Below, piece after piece: positions 48,881 through 56,898 of a stretch of DNA of 64,000 nucleotides. The DNA is from Balneola sp. (GTDB lineage Bacteria > Bacteroidota > Rhodothermia > Balneolales > Balneolaceae), in NCBI GenBank assembly GCA_002720745.1, contig PBJO01000018.1, positions 62,001-126,000 on the forward strand, in the 5' to 3' direction. The notes under the pieces were generated by a model that did no database searches, was not told the origin of the DNA, and saw nothing but the letters and a program-made list of their open reading frames with translations. Positions within the stretch are counted from its first letter, which is position 1, and each line of letters begins with the position of its first letter. Position numbers and translations under genes: made by a program.

Positions 48881-50551
48881 CTAACGCATTAATTTCTTGT
48901 AGTGTATTCGAGTGGGTTGATCTTCAGTTATCCCCAAACGCAGTCGGCGGTTTTCTTCGTATTCGGCGTAATTCCCCTCAAACCAGTATGCTTCGCTGTT
49001 TCCTTCAAAGGCTAAAATGTGAGTAGTGACGCGATCCAAGAACCACCTATCATGAGAAATGACCACCGCACAGCCAGCAAATTCAAGAAGTGCTTCCTCT
49101 AATGCTCGCAGAGTATTCACATCCAAGTCATTGGTTGGCTCATCGAGCAATAAAACATTAGCCCCTTCTTTGAGCATCTTGGCTAGGTGCACACGATTTC
49201 GCTCTCCACCTGAGAGTTGAGAAGTCTTTTTTTGTTGATCACTACCACTAAAGTTAAATCGAGCTACATAAGCGCGTGAATTGACTTCCCTGTTTCCCAG
49301 CACCAATAAATCTTGCCCTGCTGAGATTTCTTCCCAAATAGTTTTATCAGGATCTAGGGGTCTTTTTTGATCAACATATCCGAGTTGTACCGTTTCGCCA
49401 AGCATCAGAGTACCTGCATTAGGTTGCTCCTGTCCCATAATCATTTTAAATAAGGTGGTCTTACCTGCTCCATTCGGCCCAATAATACCCACAATTCCTC
49501 CAGGAGGTAGAGAAAAATTCATATCATCGAAGAGTAACTTTTCATCATATGCTTTTTGCAAATGCTCAGCTACAATAACCTTATCACCCAATCGTGATCC
49601 TGCTGGAATAAAGATCTCCATGTCGTCGCGCCGTTTTTCTTGTTGCTTTTCTAAAAGCTTGTCATAGGCATTGATCCTAGCCTTACTTTTAGCACGCCGA
49701 CCTTTTGGATTTTGTCGAATCCATTCCAATTCTTGTTGTAGTGTTTTTTGGCGCATGGATTCTTCCTTTTCTTCTTGGAGAAGTCGCTTCGCTTTTTGCT
49801 CTAACCAAGAACTATAGTTCCCCTCAAATGGTATTCCTTCCCCACGATCTAGTTCTAGAATCCAGCCTGCCACATTGTCCAAGAAATACCGGTCGTGTGT
49901 TACAGCAATCACAGTCCCCTCATATCTAGCTAAATGCTGCTCTAACCAACCCACCGATTCGGCATCTAAGTGGTTAGTGGGTTCATCCAATAACAATACA
50001 TCTGGCTTTTTTAATAATAAACGAGTCAGGGCTACCCGGCGAGCTTCCCCTCCTGATAAAACACTCACCAAGGTATTTCCATCAGGGCAACGCAGTGCAT
50101 CCATAGCCTGATTAAGCTTAGAGTCTAAATCCCAAGCATCAATCCGGTCAATTTGTTCTTGTAATTGAGCTTGCTTGGCAATCAGTGCATCAAAATCGGC
50201 ATCTGGTACAGCAAATTGTGCATTTATCGCTTCGTATTCTGCTAGTAAGTCTACGGTCTCTTGAACCCCTTCCTGGACAATTTCTTTTACTGTTTTTTTG
50301 GGATCCAACTCAGGTTCTTGAGGCAAATATCCAAAGGTTACTCCCTTTTGTATACTTATATCACCTAAATAGTCTTGGTCTTCACCTGCAATAATTCGGA
50401 GTAGAGTTGATTTACCCGCTCCATTCAATCCAAGAACACCAATTTTGGCGCCAAAAAAAAATGAGAGATAAATATCCTTGAGGACTACTTTATTGGGTTT
50501 GTGAACTTTACTGACGCCCACCATGGAGAATATTATTTTTTGATCACTCAC
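48881..50551 (-). CDS. ettA: Energy-dependent translational throttle protein EttA (ABC-F)
   Basis: The 556-residue ABC-F protein has two nucleotide-binding domains and no membrane part. NBD1 has LGLNGAGKSTLLRIIAG near 38-54 and LSGGEARRVALTRLLLKKP followed by LLLDEPTNHLD; NBD2 has IGPNGAGKTTLFKMIMG and LSGGERNRVHLAKMLKEG with LLLDEPTNDLD. The linker between the domains and the arm fit EttA, and the opening MVGVSKVHKPNKVVLKDIYL is characteristic. EttA binds the ribosomal E site and slows translation when ADP is high. It starts a long AT-rich gap on its upstream side. Confidence 0.96.
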   Translation of the reverse strand: MSDQKIIFSMVGVSKVHKPNKVVLKDIYLSFFFGAKIGVLGLNGAGKSTLLRIIAGEDQDYLGDISIQKGVTFGYLPQEPELDPKKTVKEIVQEGVQETVDLLAEYEAINAQFAVPDADFDALIAKQAQLQEQIDRIDAWDLDSKLNQAMDALRCPDGNTLVSVLSGGEARRVALTRLLLKKPDVLLLDEPTNHLDAESVGWLEQHLARYEGTVIAVTHDRYFLDNVAGWILELDRGEGIPFEGNYSSWLEQKAKRLLQEEKEESMRQKTLQQELEWIRQNPKGRRAKSKARINAYDKLLEKQQEKRRDDMEIFIPAGSRLGDKVIVAEHLQKAYDEKLLFDDMNFSLPPGGIVGIIGPNGAGKTTLFKMIMGQEQPNAGTLMLGETVQLGYVDQKRPLDPDKTIWEEISAGQDLLVLGNREVNSRAYVARFNFSGSDQQKKTSQLSGGERNRVHLAKMLKEGANVLLLDEPTNDLDVNTLRALEEALLEFAGCAVVISHDRWFLDRVTTHILAFEGNSEAYWFEGNYAEYEENRRLRLGITEDQPTRIHYKKLMR

Positions 50552-50769
50552 TAGACTATATTATTTATTAAATTTTATACGATAATAAAGTAACATAAAT
50601 ATTTAGATTGAGTACAAAAGGTAAATTATTATTAAATCAATCAATTCTCTTACTGGTTTTATGCATAAGCATATTCAGTGATAATTTGAATGCCTAAATA
50701 ATAAATAAAAATATTGTGTTTAATTTAACGTCAAATCAGGAATTCTGGCGACATTTAATTTGATTACAA

Positions 50770-51738
50770 TATTACGAAACCTCAATATCAACTACCTTTG
50801 ATTTAATAAACGAAAAGAAATTAAAGATTGATGGCTCTACATTTTGGGTAAATGGGCAAAGTGTTGCAAACAATATTCAAGGAATATCAAATATTGAAGC
50901 ATATAGAGGATTTGAAATATTAGAAAGTTGGATTGAATATGAATCTAATTCAACATTTTCAGTAAAATTTGGAATAGTAAATCTCAATGCACAATTTGAT
51001 CATGTTGATACTGCAGATTTTTTATTAATCCATCCCAAGGAATTGGTCCAGATTTGTCAAATACTGGGCTTTATAGGTCTTCTATTTTCCCTTACATAAG
51101 TCTAGGAATAGAAGTTAATTTTGCAAAGAAAAATTGGGAATTTACATCTGGCATTTATGACTCAAATCGTAGAATAACTAGAAAATTATATCCTGAACCA
51201 AATTATAAACTGAGTTTGGACGAAGGAGTTTTATTGATAAGTGAATACACCAACAAGCAAGAAAATGTTGGATTAACGTTCGGGAGTTGGCTTTCCACAC
51301 ATTTAAATACTAGTAAATATCCAATTGGTTCAACACCCATAGCTTTTGGAATAGGCTTAAATAAAATTAGTGCTGGTTTCTATACTCATCTATATTCCAA
51401 TCATGAAAATATTGAATGGTAAATAAGAATAGGATCTTTAAACTCAAATACTGAATTAATTTCAAAGTATATTGGTGGAGCAATAATATATAAATTAGAA
51501 GATACCTCAAGTTTTGGAGCATCTTTTGATGGTGCCGGTTTCTCGAATTTATATAAATCAATTTTTGATTACAGAGTTCAAAATTCTAAACACCCTTTTG
51601 AGCATGTAATCAAATTATCTTTTAAAACTATAGAAAGTAAATTTAGAACTCAACCAAATCTACAATATCATTAATACAAAAATATACAGGAATAGAAATC
51701 TTCTATTCTACGGTATAAGAGTCACAATAGAGATTTAG
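50770..51738 (+). pseudogene. Broken OprB-type carbohydrate porin
   Basis: Translation in shifting frames gives a continuous porin: FDLINEKKLKIDGSTFWVNG, GISNIEAYRGFEILESWIEY and FGIVNLNAQFDHVDTADF in one frame, then, after a one-base loss in the T-tract at 51018-51023, GIGPDLSNTGLYRSSIFPYI and FTSGIYDSNRRI in another. A TAA at 51420-51422 interrupts after NHENIEW, and near 51670 a further shift is needed to read LQYI and the closing FYGIRVTIEI. These match OprB porins, which carry sugars across the outer membrane. The N-terminus and signal peptide are missing or unreadable. Its end touches the convergent receptor gene. Confidence 0.85.
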
Positions 51739-54464
51739 AATTGCAGGTTAACCCCTAGACTGGGGATAAATGGATACATAAAAATTGGCTCTCTCTTTAA
51801 TTCAACCCAAGAGCTTCGTCTTAAAAAATATGGCACACCTACTGGATTAGGATCGACAGGGTAGATTACATATTTATAACTTTGTACATTTTGAAAGTTT
51901 AATACATTAATAATATCCACATATAGATCATATCTAATACTTCCATTTTTGTCACTATATTGCGCTCTTAAGTCAATTCTGTTGTAAGCTGGATAACGTT
52001 TTTGATTAACGTTTTCAAGCTCCCCAAAATCAGGATTTAATTGAATATTACCTGTTTCAGGATCCGAAATAAAAAATGAATCACCTTGCCATGTGAAGTT
52101 CATAGGATCCAGTCCTATAGGTTCTGTATATGGAAGGCCCGTCCCAAATCTCCATGTCAAATTAAAACTCCAAGCATCAGAGGATCTGAAATTTGAAATT
52201 AAATTCATTGTATGTCTTCTATCATAATCAAATGGATAACTAAATTTAACACCCTCTACTTCCTCTTTTCGCTCAGATTTTGCCCATATATAAGAAAACC
52301 AACCTGAGAATTTATTGTTATATGAAGGATATTTTTGAATAAGTAATTCTATTCCTTCTGATCTACCAGTACCATTATTAACGGGGGTATTAGTTAACCT
52401 CCATTCGCGTTGCAGTTCGAAATAATAATTCTGAGGATTTAACATTGTGTTACCTTTATTAGTAACCGGATTAAAAACATCCTCAATTACTAGTAAATTT
52501 TGATAGCTTCGTGTTATTAATTTTTGATATTCTTTGATGTAACCCTCTATTTCAATTTGCCAGCTTGTTCCTATTTTTTTTGTTAAGCCTAATACAACTT
52601 GTTGCGACTGTTCAGATTGCAAAGTATTGACTGTATTAAATTTTGACACATTAAAAATATTATCTGGCTCTATCAATTTTTCAAATCCAGGACTCTGAAC
52701 ATATGTTCCGCCTCCAAAACGTATGGTCCATCCTTTAGCTGGTAATAAAGATATTCCAAAACGTGGTAGCAAATATGCCTCATTATTTATTCCATATTGG
52801 ATATAACGTATTCCAGGCTGAATAAAGAATCGATTTTTCAAAAGTTCTAATCGATAATTTGCATATGCATAGATGCGATCCGTTTTAGATCGGGAATCTA
52901 GTGTATCACCAAATGCCTCAAGCATACTTGATGCATATTCAAAAGTTCTAAACATAATTTGACCTAGATCATTAAGACCCAAATCAATATCTAAATTATT
53001 GGTTAATTGATCATACCCACCTCCTATCTCTAATTCATGCCGCGGTAATGTGAAAAATAAACGAGTACCGGCTGTATATTTTTCAAATGTATATAGTTGA
53101 TCATAATCAATTACAATACTATCTGTATCACTTACTGGAGATTCCCATAGAAATCCGGTACCGGGTATAACACCAGGCCTAAAGTCGCCAGCAATTCCAT
53201 TATCACCGGTATTCTTGTAATAATTCGAGTACAAATGAGACTGAAAGAAAGGTGCTGGACTGTATGTCCATCGCACACCTAAGGCTCGATTAGTAGATGA
53301 TTGAGCACCAGAAAAATTTTCCCTATCAGACTCCAATTCGCCAAATTGATCCTCCCTTGCAATCCAATCAATCACATCATCACTTAGTAGACTTGTTATT
53401 GAAATACTATGTCCAGTTCCTGGCCTTAATTCAAGTTTTGCGGTTAGATCTGTAAAGTCAGGGAATGCGATATCATTCTGGGTAACTACTCGCTGGGCAA
53501 AAGTATTGGCAAAGGAGTCAAAATACGTTTTTCGACTACTCACGATCCACGATGATTCCCAAAAAGGGATCCCTCCCTTCATTGTCAATGCAGCTAGTGT
53601 TGCATCCACTTCGAGTTGAGTTTCAAATACTTTAGTAGGATTTCCAGTGGTCGTATTAATTACCAAAACAGAAGACAATCGATCACCAAAACTTGCTGGA
53701 AAAGCGCCTGCATAAAAGTCCATGTCTCGTATAATATTTGGATTAAACAAACTACCTACACCATTGGCCTGGTATGGACTATAAATTTCAATATCATCAA
53801 GCACAAATAGATTCTGGTTAGCCTCACCACCTCGCACTATCAATTGGGACGAATAATCACTGGTTGATGTAACACTTGGCACCACTTTAAGCAAATTAAA
53901 CACATTACTCTGACCACCAGCAAGGCTTTGAACTTGGGTTGAGCTAATTCTTTGAACTGAGGTCAATGTTGAAGTTGAATCTTGAAAACTACTAGCTTGT
54001 ACTTGAATCTCCCCAAATTTGACTACGTCAGCATCTAAAAAAAGTCGCAGGCGATTTGGTAATTCTTCAGGAATCCTTAAAGGCATGCTTAACTCTTTGA
54101 ATCCGATGTATCGTACAACTAATAGATAGGTTCCAGATGGTATACCTTCTATAGTAAAACGCCCATTAGTATCGGTTGATGTTCCTTTAATCCGCCGATT
54201 CTGTGTAATTTCTAGTGATTCTTGACTAGATGTTTGTTGTTTTTGGTTATCTATTAATGATTTGAAATCAGATTCATTTATCTGAAGTAATTCTAAGGTT
54301 ACGCCTATTAAAGCACTATTATCCTCATTAGATTGGACAGTCCCTTCAAGATCAAAATTTTGAACTGATTGTGCACTGAGAAGTTGATAATTGGTAATAT
54401 ATTGTAATAATAAACCAATTATCAAAGCTAGTTGAAGTGTATTGAGGTTAATTCTTGAAATCAT
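51735..54464 (-). CDS. TonB-dependent receptor with carboxypeptidase-like N-terminal domain
   Basis: The 909-residue outer-membrane protein has a signal peptide (IIGLLLQYITNYQLLSAQ), a carboxypeptidase-regulatory-like domain (FDLEGTVQSNEDNSALIGVT to YLLVVRYIGFKELSMPL) carrying an unusual Gln/Ser-rich insert near residues 70-92, a plug (VFNLLKVVPSVTSTSDYSSQ; LIVRGGEANQNLFVLDDIEI) and a large beta-barrel ending in GVNLQF, with the aromatic last residue expected for outer-membrane insertion. Substrate is unknown; no SusD-like partner is adjacent, so it is not a standard SusCD pair. It is convergent with the broken porin. Confidence 0.93.
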   Translation of the reverse strand: MISRINLNTLQLALIIGLLLQYITNYQLLSAQSVQNFDLEGTVQSNEDNSALIGVTLELLQINESDFKSLIDNQKQQTSSQESLEITQNRRIKGTSTDTNGRFTIEGIPSGTYLLVVRYIGFKELSMPLRIPEELPNRLRLFLDADVVKFGEIQVQASSFQDSTSTLTSVQRISSTQVQSLAGGQSNVFNLLKVVPSVTSTSDYSSQLIVRGGEANQNLFVLDDIEIYSPYQANGVGSLFNPNIIRDMDFYAGAFPASFGDRLSSVLVINTTTGNPTKVFETQLEVDATLAALTMKGGIPFWESSWIVSSRKTYFDSFANTFAQRVVTQNDIAFPDFTDLTAKLELRPGTGHSISITSLLSDDVIDWIAREDQFGELESDRENFSGAQSSTNRALGVRWTYSPAPFFQSHLYSNYYKNTGDNGIAGDFRPGVIPGTGFLWESPVSDTDSIVIDYDQLYTFEKYTAGTRLFFTLPRHELEIGGGYDQLTNNLDIDLGLNDLGQIMFRTFEYASSMLEAFGDTLDSRSKTDRIYAYANYRLELLKNRFFIQPGIRYIQYGINNEAYLLPRFGISLLPAKGWTIRFGGGTYVQSPGFEKLIEPDNIFNVSKFNTVNTLQSEQSQQVVLGLTKKIGTSWQIEIEGYIKEYQKLITRSYQNLLVIEDVFNPVTNKGNTMLNPQNYYFELQREWRLTNTPVNNGTGRSEGIELLIQKYPSYNNKFSGWFSYIWAKSERKEEVEGVKFSYPFDYDRRHTMNLISNFRSSDAWSFNLTWRFGTGLPYTEPIGLDPMNFTWQGDSFFISDPETGNIQLNPDFGELENVNQKRYPAYNRIDLRAQYSDKNGSIRYDLYVDIINVLNFQNVQSYKYVIYPVDPNPVGVPYFLRRSSWVELKREPIFMYPFIPSLGVNLQF

Positions 54465-54541
54465 GAAGATGGGTAAATAAACAAATGTGATAGATGCGTA
54501 AAGTAGTAAAAGGAAACTATTTATCCACTAGCTTAATACTT

Positions 54542-54793
54542 TTATCCTTTATGATTTGGAGATTTGAAACGTATAGATTTTGAGCTGAAATCATGCTTAG
54601 TTTTACGACCTGATACCCGCTCTCGCCACATAGCAAATGAGCTTTTTTTCATTTCTGAGCGCATTATTTTTCGCACTTGAGGCTCTTTTATTCCAAATTG
54701 ATATTCAATGGCTTCAAATGGCGTACGATCTTCCCAGGCCATTTCTACAATACGATCTATTTGGGATTGAGTAAACTTATTTTGAGGCTTCAT
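54542..54793 (-). CDS. TIGR03643 family small protein
   Basis: The start used is the ATG at 54793 (MKPQNKFTQSQIDRIV); a longer frame begins with GTG at 54832. The 83-residue protein reads QIDRIVEMAWEDRTPFEAIE, FGIKEPQVRKIMRSEMKKSS and FAMWRERVSGRKTKH, the signature of the TIGR03643/DUF2805 family. It has a helix-turn-helix look (FGIKEPQVRKIM) that may bind nucleic acid, but no function is known. It stands alone between the receptor gene and a gap of about 400 bases. Confidence 0.85.
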   Translation of the reverse strand: MKPQNKFTQSQIDRIVEMAWEDRTPFEAIEYQFGIKEPQVRKIMRSEMKKSSFAMWRERVSGRKTKHDFSSKSIRFKSPNHKG

Positions 54794-55207
54794 ATAAAAT
54801 ATATTTACATATTTGAATGTTTTATTAGGCACTAAAGCGTCAATAAATACAAGTTTTACAAAGAATGAATAAGTAGCAATTTATAAAAGCTATAGTAGCT
54901 AGCAATTATGTGTTATAACTCCTATAAGTTATAAACGATTCCATCAACTGAATACCAATTCTACACTCAACATCTATCGAGTAACCAAAAAAATCCTAGA
55001 AACAAGTAAGTAGTTTTATTAAACCATTTACCACCAAATTACTTTTTATAAAATATCACGTATACTCTAGAGCTACAGTTTTCTATTCAGAATATTTAAT
55101 CGGAAACTATGTAGCTCACAAATCAAATACACAAATCAATTTTTATTTATAAGGATAAAAAAATACGAATAAGTTTATATCCTGATAGACGCAAAGCTTC
55201 AATATTC
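54794..55207. other. Non-coding AT-rich gap
   Basis: About 410 bases with no credible open frame or RNA fold that I can recognise. It separates the divergent TIGR03643 and ACT-domain genes and should hold both promoters. Confidence 0.5.
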
Positions 55208-55615
55208 ATGGTTGATGGTGAAAATAATCTCAAAAAATTAGTAAAAGATTTGAATCCTAAGCTAAATGACGGTGAATATGTTTTTACAACTGTAAATGAC
55301 ATAGAGTCGTTAGATATCAAAGAAGTAATATGCACTTTTAGAGAAATAGAAGGAGTAACTCTCATATTAAAAAAAAGCAAGGCAGACCAACTAGGCCTTA
55401 AATATTATTTTATTGCAAGCTGGATAACATTAAAAATACATTCATCACTCAATGCAGTTGGACTTACTTCAATTTTTTCAACTGAACTTGCCAAAAATAA
55501 AATCAGCTGTAATATAATAGCAGGCTACTATCATGATCATATCTTTGTACCAACCAAAGATTCTTTGAAAGCAATGAATATTCTAAGAAATATATCGAAT
55601 CAATTTAAATTGTAG
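55208..55615 (+). CDS. ACT-domain protein (unknown regulatory role)
   Basis: The 135-residue protein starts NNLKKLVKDLNPKLNDGEYV and has FREIEGVTLILKKSKADQLG, FIASWITLKIHSSLNAVGLT and IAGYYHDHIFVPTKDSLKAM, features of a family with two ACT-like modules that is encoded as a free-standing protein in many bacteria. ACT domains bind amino acids or small effectors. No enzyme partner is adjacent, so its target is unknown. The ATG at 55208 fits the usual family start. Confidence 0.85.
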   Translation: MVDGENNLKKLVKDLNPKLNDGEYVFTTVNDIESLDIKEVICTFREIEGVTLILKKSKADQLGLKYYFIASWITLKIHSSLNAVGLTSIFSTELAKNKISCNIIAGYYHDHIFVPTKDSLKAMNILRNISNQFKL

Positions 55616-55713
55616 GATCCATCCTTATAAATAAAATATTATAATCCATCCTAATTTCTGCTAATGTTTTATACTCTTTCAACTTAATTGATTCAATGTA
55701 GTTTTGATAGAGT

Positions 55714-55821
55714 TTAATTATCCCTTTTTTCGAAATTCTCTTGTTGCGATTTATTTACGCGATTAATTATCGCTATAATTAATAAAACAAAAAGACTACC
55801 ATAAAATATAATTTGCCACAT
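55714..55821 (-). CDS. Putative 35-residue single-helix membrane protein
   Basis: A short frame starts with ATG at 55821 and ends with TAA at 55714-55716. The product has a hydrophobic helix (IIFYGSLFVLLIIAIIN, about residues 4-20) and a polar tail (RVNKSQQENFEKRDN), a design common in real small membrane proteins. It lies 11 bases downstream of the YbjQ gene on the same strand, so it could be translated from the same message. No family is recognised and the frame could be chance in AT-rich DNA. Confidence 0.45.
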   Translation of the reverse strand: MWQIIFYGSLFVLLIIAIINRVNKSQQENFEKRDN

Positions 55822-55832
55822 CTTTAACTATT

Positions 55833-56147
55833 TTATTTAATTTTGACTGCCGTACCATATGCCAATACTTCGGCTGCTCCTTGAGTTATTACCGAAGTCA
55901 TAAATCTCACATTTACAATTGCATCTGCATCAAGGCCATTTGCATCCTCAATCATTCTTGATATAGCCTGTTCTCTAGAAGTTGCTTGAAGTTTAGTATA
56001 CTCTTCAATTTCACCACCTATTAGGTTTTTGATACCTGCAAATATATCACGACCAACATTTCTAGCTCTTACTGTGGAACCTCTAGCTATTCCAAGGATT
56101 TCAGTTACCTCTTTACCAGGAACTGTTTCTGTTGTACTTATAATCAT
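55833..56147 (-). CDS. YbjQ/UPF0145 family heavy-metal-binding-domain protein
   Basis: The 104-residue protein shows the family pattern: STTETVPGKEVTEILGIARG near 4-23, VRARNVGRDIFAGIKNLIGG near 26-46, EEYTKLQATSREQAISRMIE and the Asn/Asp-rich loop DANGLDADAIVNVRFMTS. YbjQ proteins form pentamers; the name heavy-metal-binding domain is inherited and not well proven. No metal gene is adjacent. The length is typical. Confidence 0.93.
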   Translation of the reverse strand: MIISTTETVPGKEVTEILGIARGSTVRARNVGRDIFAGIKNLIGGEIEEYTKLQATSREQAISRMIEDANGLDADAIVNVRFMTSVITQGAAEVLAYGTAVKIK

Positions 56148-56546
56148 AATAGTTAATTAAGTGATTGAGCAAATATAAATGATAGTCTAGAATAATGTAA
56201 GACTTATTTATATAAAAAATATTGAATGTAAATGAAAATAGGCTAGTAATAATCCCAGAAAAGCTGCTCGGATTGGCTGGCTAAAAGGGTTAATTCACGA
56301 ATTAAATGTTGCTCATTACATTTTTAATAAAATAATTCGCAATGTATGAGGAAATTTATTTGATACTTTATCCTATTTGCCGGTTTGATACTATCAACTT
56401 CATTCATCAATGAGGAAAATTTGGGTTTTCAAATTGAATAGGATATAAAATAGCAGATGTTATATATTTGTTAACTACTTATTGAGTACTTTATTCCAAG
56501 AGTTAAATAGTGGCTTTTATTATAATGAAGAAGAAAATTAAAAAAT
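56148..56546. other. Non-coding gap with a signal-peptide-like relic
   Basis: About 400 AT-rich bases between the YbjQ gene and the Kazal lipoprotein gene. On the plus strand at 56346-56441 a frame reads MRKFI, a TGA stop, then YFILFAGLILSTSF and a short polar end before TAG. This looks like a signal peptide broken by one stop, perhaps a remnant of a secreted protein, but it is too short to assign. Nothing else is visible. Confidence 0.3.
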
Positions 56547-56786
56547 TTAATCTTCTTTGGAACTACATTCTCCTTGAGAATAACTATTTATTCCACTGGC
56601 TTTAGCTAAACAAGCGTTTGGATAGTTATTCCCATCACAACCACAAACTGGCACATACTGCTTAGTACATACTTTATTCAAATCTGGCTCTGAAAGACAA
56701 GTAGTATTTGATTCTTGTTTTTCGTTGCAGTTCATAAACAATGAAAAGAGAAATAGAGATACTATACCTAACTTGATTCTATACAT
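56547..56786 (-). CDS. Kazal-domain lipoprotein
   Basis: A 79-residue lipoprotein. The signal FLFSLFMNC gives a lipobox Cys at residue 20. The mature part holds one Kazal-type domain: CLSEPDLNKVCTKQYVPVCG followed by CDGNNYPNACLAKASGINSY and SQGEC, with six Cys in the expected spacing and the conserved YVPVCGCDG core. Kazal domains inhibit serine proteases, but short bacterial versions are not well tested. It lies 112 bases from the BspA-type repeat lipoprotein, upstream of neither's coding region, both on the minus strand. Confidence 0.9.
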   Translation of the reverse strand: MYRIKLGIVSLFLFSLFMNCNEKQESNTTCLSEPDLNKVCTKQYVPVCGCDGNNYPNACLAKASGINSYSQGECSSKED

Positions 56787-56898
56787 ATTATATCGGCTAA
56801 CCTATTGACTTAGATAATATGCCATTAATTATCTTTGATTTACTCAAACAATAATTACAATAAATTAAATGTAAATTACAAATAGAATCTAATGGGCC

